Source of the DNA: Pseudomonadota bacterium
GTDB lineage: Bacteria > Myxococcota > Polyangia > GCA-2747355 > JACKDQ01
Reading direction: 5' to 3'
Length of the DNA: 5,214 bases
NCBI GenBank assembly: GCA_030591195.1
Contig: JAUVBO010000327.1
Location: 1-5,214, forward strand
In this document: piece by piece, positions 3,176 to 5,214 of the stretch
Layout: every line of letters starts with the position of its first letter
How positions within the stretch are numbered: position 1 is the stretch's first letter
Program-made: the position numbers and the translations under genes
Notes under the pieces: generated by a model
Seen by the model: the letters and a program-made list of their open reading frames with translations, nothing else
Databases searched by the model: none
What the model was told of the DNA's origin: nothing

Positions 3176-5214
3176 CTAGCGCTTGAAGTGGGCCCGCGAA
3201 GCGTGGCCACGCTGGACCGTGACGAACTTGACCGACGAGTAGCTGCGGTCGGCGGTGAACAGCACCTTGACCTGATAGATCCCCGGGGGTAGCGGGTGCC
3301 GCTGCAGCGGCGTCGGACCCACCAGCCGCCCCTCGATGAAGACCAGCGCTTGCTCGGCGGCGCTGATCGAGAGCCAGCCCTGGGCCGCCGACCTGACCGC
3401 CGGCTTGGCCGAGGAGGCCGGCACGCGCGGCCGACGCCGAGCATCCCCGCGTCGCGCGGTCGGTCGCTTCGGACGTCGGGGGCGGGCCCGGACAGCCCGT
3501 GGCTTGGGCCTGCGCTGCTGGTCGACGGCGGCGGTACCGCTGTCGACGATCACCACTGGTGGCGGAGCGGCGTCTGCGGCTGGCGCGCGGCGCTGTTCGT
3601 GGGTGGTCGGCGTCGCGATCGGCGTCGACACTGGCCCGCCAGCGGTCGGCGGGGCCTTGCTCGTGACGGACGGGCAGGGCCTGGCGGGCGGACAGGGTCC
3701 GGGAGCGAAGCCCCCGGCGGCGAGCCAGCCGGCCGCCACGCCGAGCAGGAACAGCGAGACTCCGCCTGCGATCAGGCCGAGCAGCGACGGTCCGGCGGGA
3801 TCGCCATCGACCGCTTGGATCTGATCGGTGGACGCGCGGGCACGGAGATGCCTGCGCTCGAGCGCGCGTCGGATCGACGACTTGGCTTCCTCCGGCGCGC
3901 GCTGGATCGTCTTGGCGTCGTCGAGCTGGTCGTCCCCAAGCCGATCGTCTGGCCGCCGATCGTCCGGCCGCCGGGAGCGCGGCGTGGCGGCCTCCGGCGC
4001 CGGCCGGTGACTTCGTCTGGCTTGGGTGGCGGGGGCGTCGTTGAGGTCCGCGGCCGAGCGCGTGGCCTGATCGGGCGCGTCGGGAGCGTCGGGGCCGGTC
4101 AGGCCCTGGGACCGCAGGCGCGCGCCGTGGGAAATCGATCCGTGTACCGGGCTGAGGTCGTTGTCGCCCTGATCCACCGGCCGGTACTCCACCTCGGCCA
4201 GTCCCTGGAACGCGATCTGGCCGGGGTCCGAGCCCGGCCGCTCGTTCTTGGTAGACGAGAGGCGCCGGGCGATGGTCGGCACCGACAGCTCACTGTCCCC
4301 GGTGCCTTCGGCGGAGCGCTCCGACTCGATACTCGGGGCCTCCGCGGTGGCCGCCTCCTGGCCCCGGCCAGCCGGGGTGGCCTGGGGTCGTCCGCTCCGC
4401 CCGGGTCCGATGCGCCCGGGGGCGGTCGCGCTGCGCAGCGTGTCGTGCTCCTCCGGCTCGTCATCGGGGACCTCGAGCGCCGAACCCTCGATCCGGAGCT
4501 GGGCCTTGACCTCGTTGATCGCGTCACCGATCAGCGAGCAGTCCTGGGGCAGGTCGCCGAGGTGGGGGCGCAGGACAGCCTCGTCGATAACCGGAGGACC
4601 GACGGTGCTCTTGACCAGCGCGGCCAGCTGCTGGGCCTCCTGGGACGGGGTGCTCAGCTTGGCCAGGGCGTGGCGCAGGTCGTTGGCCAGCTCCTCGGCG
4701 GTCTGATAGCGCGTCTCCGGATCGGGGCTCAGGGCCTGCATCGTCAGGTCGTCGATCTCGGGCGGGACGTCGGAGATGTGAGTCGAGGGGACCGGCACCG
4801 GCTGCTCCAGCTGGTAGAGCTGCTCGGCGAGGTTCGTCGCCGAGTAGGGCCGGACGCCGGTGAGGGCCTCGTAGAGGGTGGCCCCGGCGGCAAAGACGTC
4901 GATCCGGTGGTCGATCTCCCGGCCGTTCGCCTGCTCCTTTGGCATGTAGGCGAACTTGCCGCGGATCACCCCGGCGTGGCTCTCGTGGACCGAGATCGAC
5001 GCGCGGGCGAGGCCGAAGTCGGCCAGCTTTACCTGCCCCTCGCGCGAGATCAGCACGTTGTGGGGGCTGACGTCGCGGTGGATGATGTTCAGCGGATCGC
5101 CGTCGCTGTTGGTCCGCCGGTGGGCGTAGTCGAGGGCCTCGGCCACCTGATGGATCACATACAGGGCGGTGGCCAGCGGTAGCGGGCGGCCCTTCTTGCG
5201 TCCCTTGGTCCGGA
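3176..5214 (-). CDS. Hanks-type Ser/Thr protein kinase with PEGA domain, N-terminus cut off
   Basis: The gene is incomplete. It is open to the right edge, so the ATP-binding N-lobe lies outside; 678 residues are visible. They begin near helix E (ALYVIHQVAEALDYAH), then the catalytic loop HRDVSPHN (HRD at 5072-5080), DFGLAR (DFG at 5012-5020) and an activation segment ending YMPKEQANG, where APE is replaced by PKE (4934-4942). DVFAAGATLYEALTG and the C-lobe Arg (ETRYQTAEEL) follow. A disordered cytoplasmic linker of about 280 residues, rich in Pro, Ala, Arg and Asp, leads to one membrane segment (GLIAGGVSLFLLGVAAGWLA, about 3713-3787). Outside come a Pro-rich stretch, an Arg-rich stretch (about 3419-3514) and a C-terminal PEGA domain (GWLSISAAEQALVFIEGRLV...TPL, about 3179-3379). 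This is the usual plan of myxobacterial PknB-like receptor kinases: an exported sensor coupled to cytoplasmic phosphorylation. The substrate is unknown. Its stop faces the lipoprotein's stop across 3 bp. Confidence 0.97.
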   Translation of the reverse strand, partial: RTKGRKKGRPLPLATALYVIHQVAEALDYAHRRTNSDGDPLNIIHRDVSPHNVLISREGQVKLADFGLARASISVHESHAGVIRGKFAYMPKEQANGREIDHRIDVFAAGATLYEALTGVRPYSATNLAEQLYQLEQPVPVPSTHISDVPPEIDDLTMQALSPDPETRYQTAEELANDLRHALAKLSTPSQEAQQLAALVKSTVGPPVIDEAVLRPHLGDLPQDCSLIGDAINEVKAQLRIEGSALEVPDDEPEEHDTLRSATAPGRIGPGRSGRPQATPAGRGQEAATAEAPSIESERSAEGTGDSELSVPTIARRLSSTKNERPGSDPGQIAFQGLAEVEYRPVDQGDNDLSPVHGSISHGARLRSQGLTGPDAPDAPDQATRSAADLNDAPATQARRSHRPAPEAATPRSRRPDDRRPDDRLGDDQLDDAKTIQRAPEEAKSSIRRALERRHLRARASTDQIQAVDGDPAGPSLLGLIAGGVSLFLLGVAAGWLAAGGFAPGPCPPARPCPSVTSKAPPTAGGPVSTPIATPTTHEQRRAPAADAAPPPVVIVDSGTAAVDQQRRPKPRAVRARPRRPKRPTARRGDARRRPRVPASSAKPAVRSAAQGWLSISAAEQALVFIEGRLVGPTPLQRHPLPPGIYQVKVLFTADRSYSSVKFVTVQRGHASRAHFKR
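3917..3973 (-). repeat. 15-bp tandem repeat in the kinase linker
   Basis: Two adjacent 15-mers, GATCGTCTGGCCGCC (3943-3957) and GATCGTCCGGCCGCC (3958-3972), differ at one base. Two more degenerate units follow toward 3917. They encode charged five-residue units: RRPDD, RRPDD, RLGDD, QLDD. The run lies in the disordered linker between the kinase domain and the membrane segment, where repeat-number changes should be tolerated. Confidence 0.7.

Noticed and set aside
3169..3180. CTAG-CCG-CTAG as a bidirectional terminator between the phosphatase and kinase genes
   Set aside because: The stem is only 4 bp and arises automatically from two facing TAG stops each preceded by C.
3296..5182. A 628-codon open frame on the + strand
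   Set aside because: It lies antisense to the kinase gene. Its translation is Arg/Gly/Leu-rich with no domain, as expected opposite a GC-rich gene, while the minus strand has clear kinase motifs.
1..5214. tRNA, rRNA, CRISPR, insertion sequence or attachment site
   Set aside because: I saw no cloverleaf, regularly spaced identical repeats, transposase motif or terminal inverted repeats. The window appears to be ordinary chromosomal gene content.

Overview
The window looks like chromosomal DNA of a high-GC, Gram-negative bacterium of the myxobacterial type (Myxococcota). This is an inference from strong G/C bias at third codon positions, outer-membrane and lipoprotein genes, a large membrane-bound Hanks-type Ser/Thr kinase with a C-terminal PEGA domain, and a sigma-54-type promoter. 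No marker gene fixes the taxon.

Layout, left to right. A gene on the + strand ends at 44 and a GC-rich hairpin follows it. A complete type I signal peptidase (lepB, +, 109-819) comes next. It converges on a minus-strand pair, a small putative lipoprotein (837-1097) preceded by a small outer-membrane beta-barrel protein (1183-1788). About 280 bp of divergent control region (1789-2065) follows. It holds three inverted repeats and a good sigma-54 (-24/-12) promoter pointing right. That promoter appears to drive a 367-residue lipoprotein (2069-3172) whose C-terminal half is a HAD phosphatase closely resembling the 3'-phosphatase domain of polynucleotide kinase/phosphatase (PNKP). Only 3 bp separate its stop from that of a convergent Ser/Thr kinase gene (3176 to beyond the right edge), whose N-lobe lies outside the window.

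The common theme is the cell envelope. Every complete gene product is exported or membrane-bound, and the kinase places an Arg-rich stretch and a PEGA domain outside the cytoplasm. LepB would process the signal peptide of the barrel protein; the two lipoproteins would need LspA, which is not seen here. The most unusual item is the PNKP-type 3'-phosphatase with a lipoprotein signal, behind a sigma-54 promoter with upstream palindromes. A DNA-repair-type end-processing fold is expected in the cytoplasm, not tethered to the envelope.
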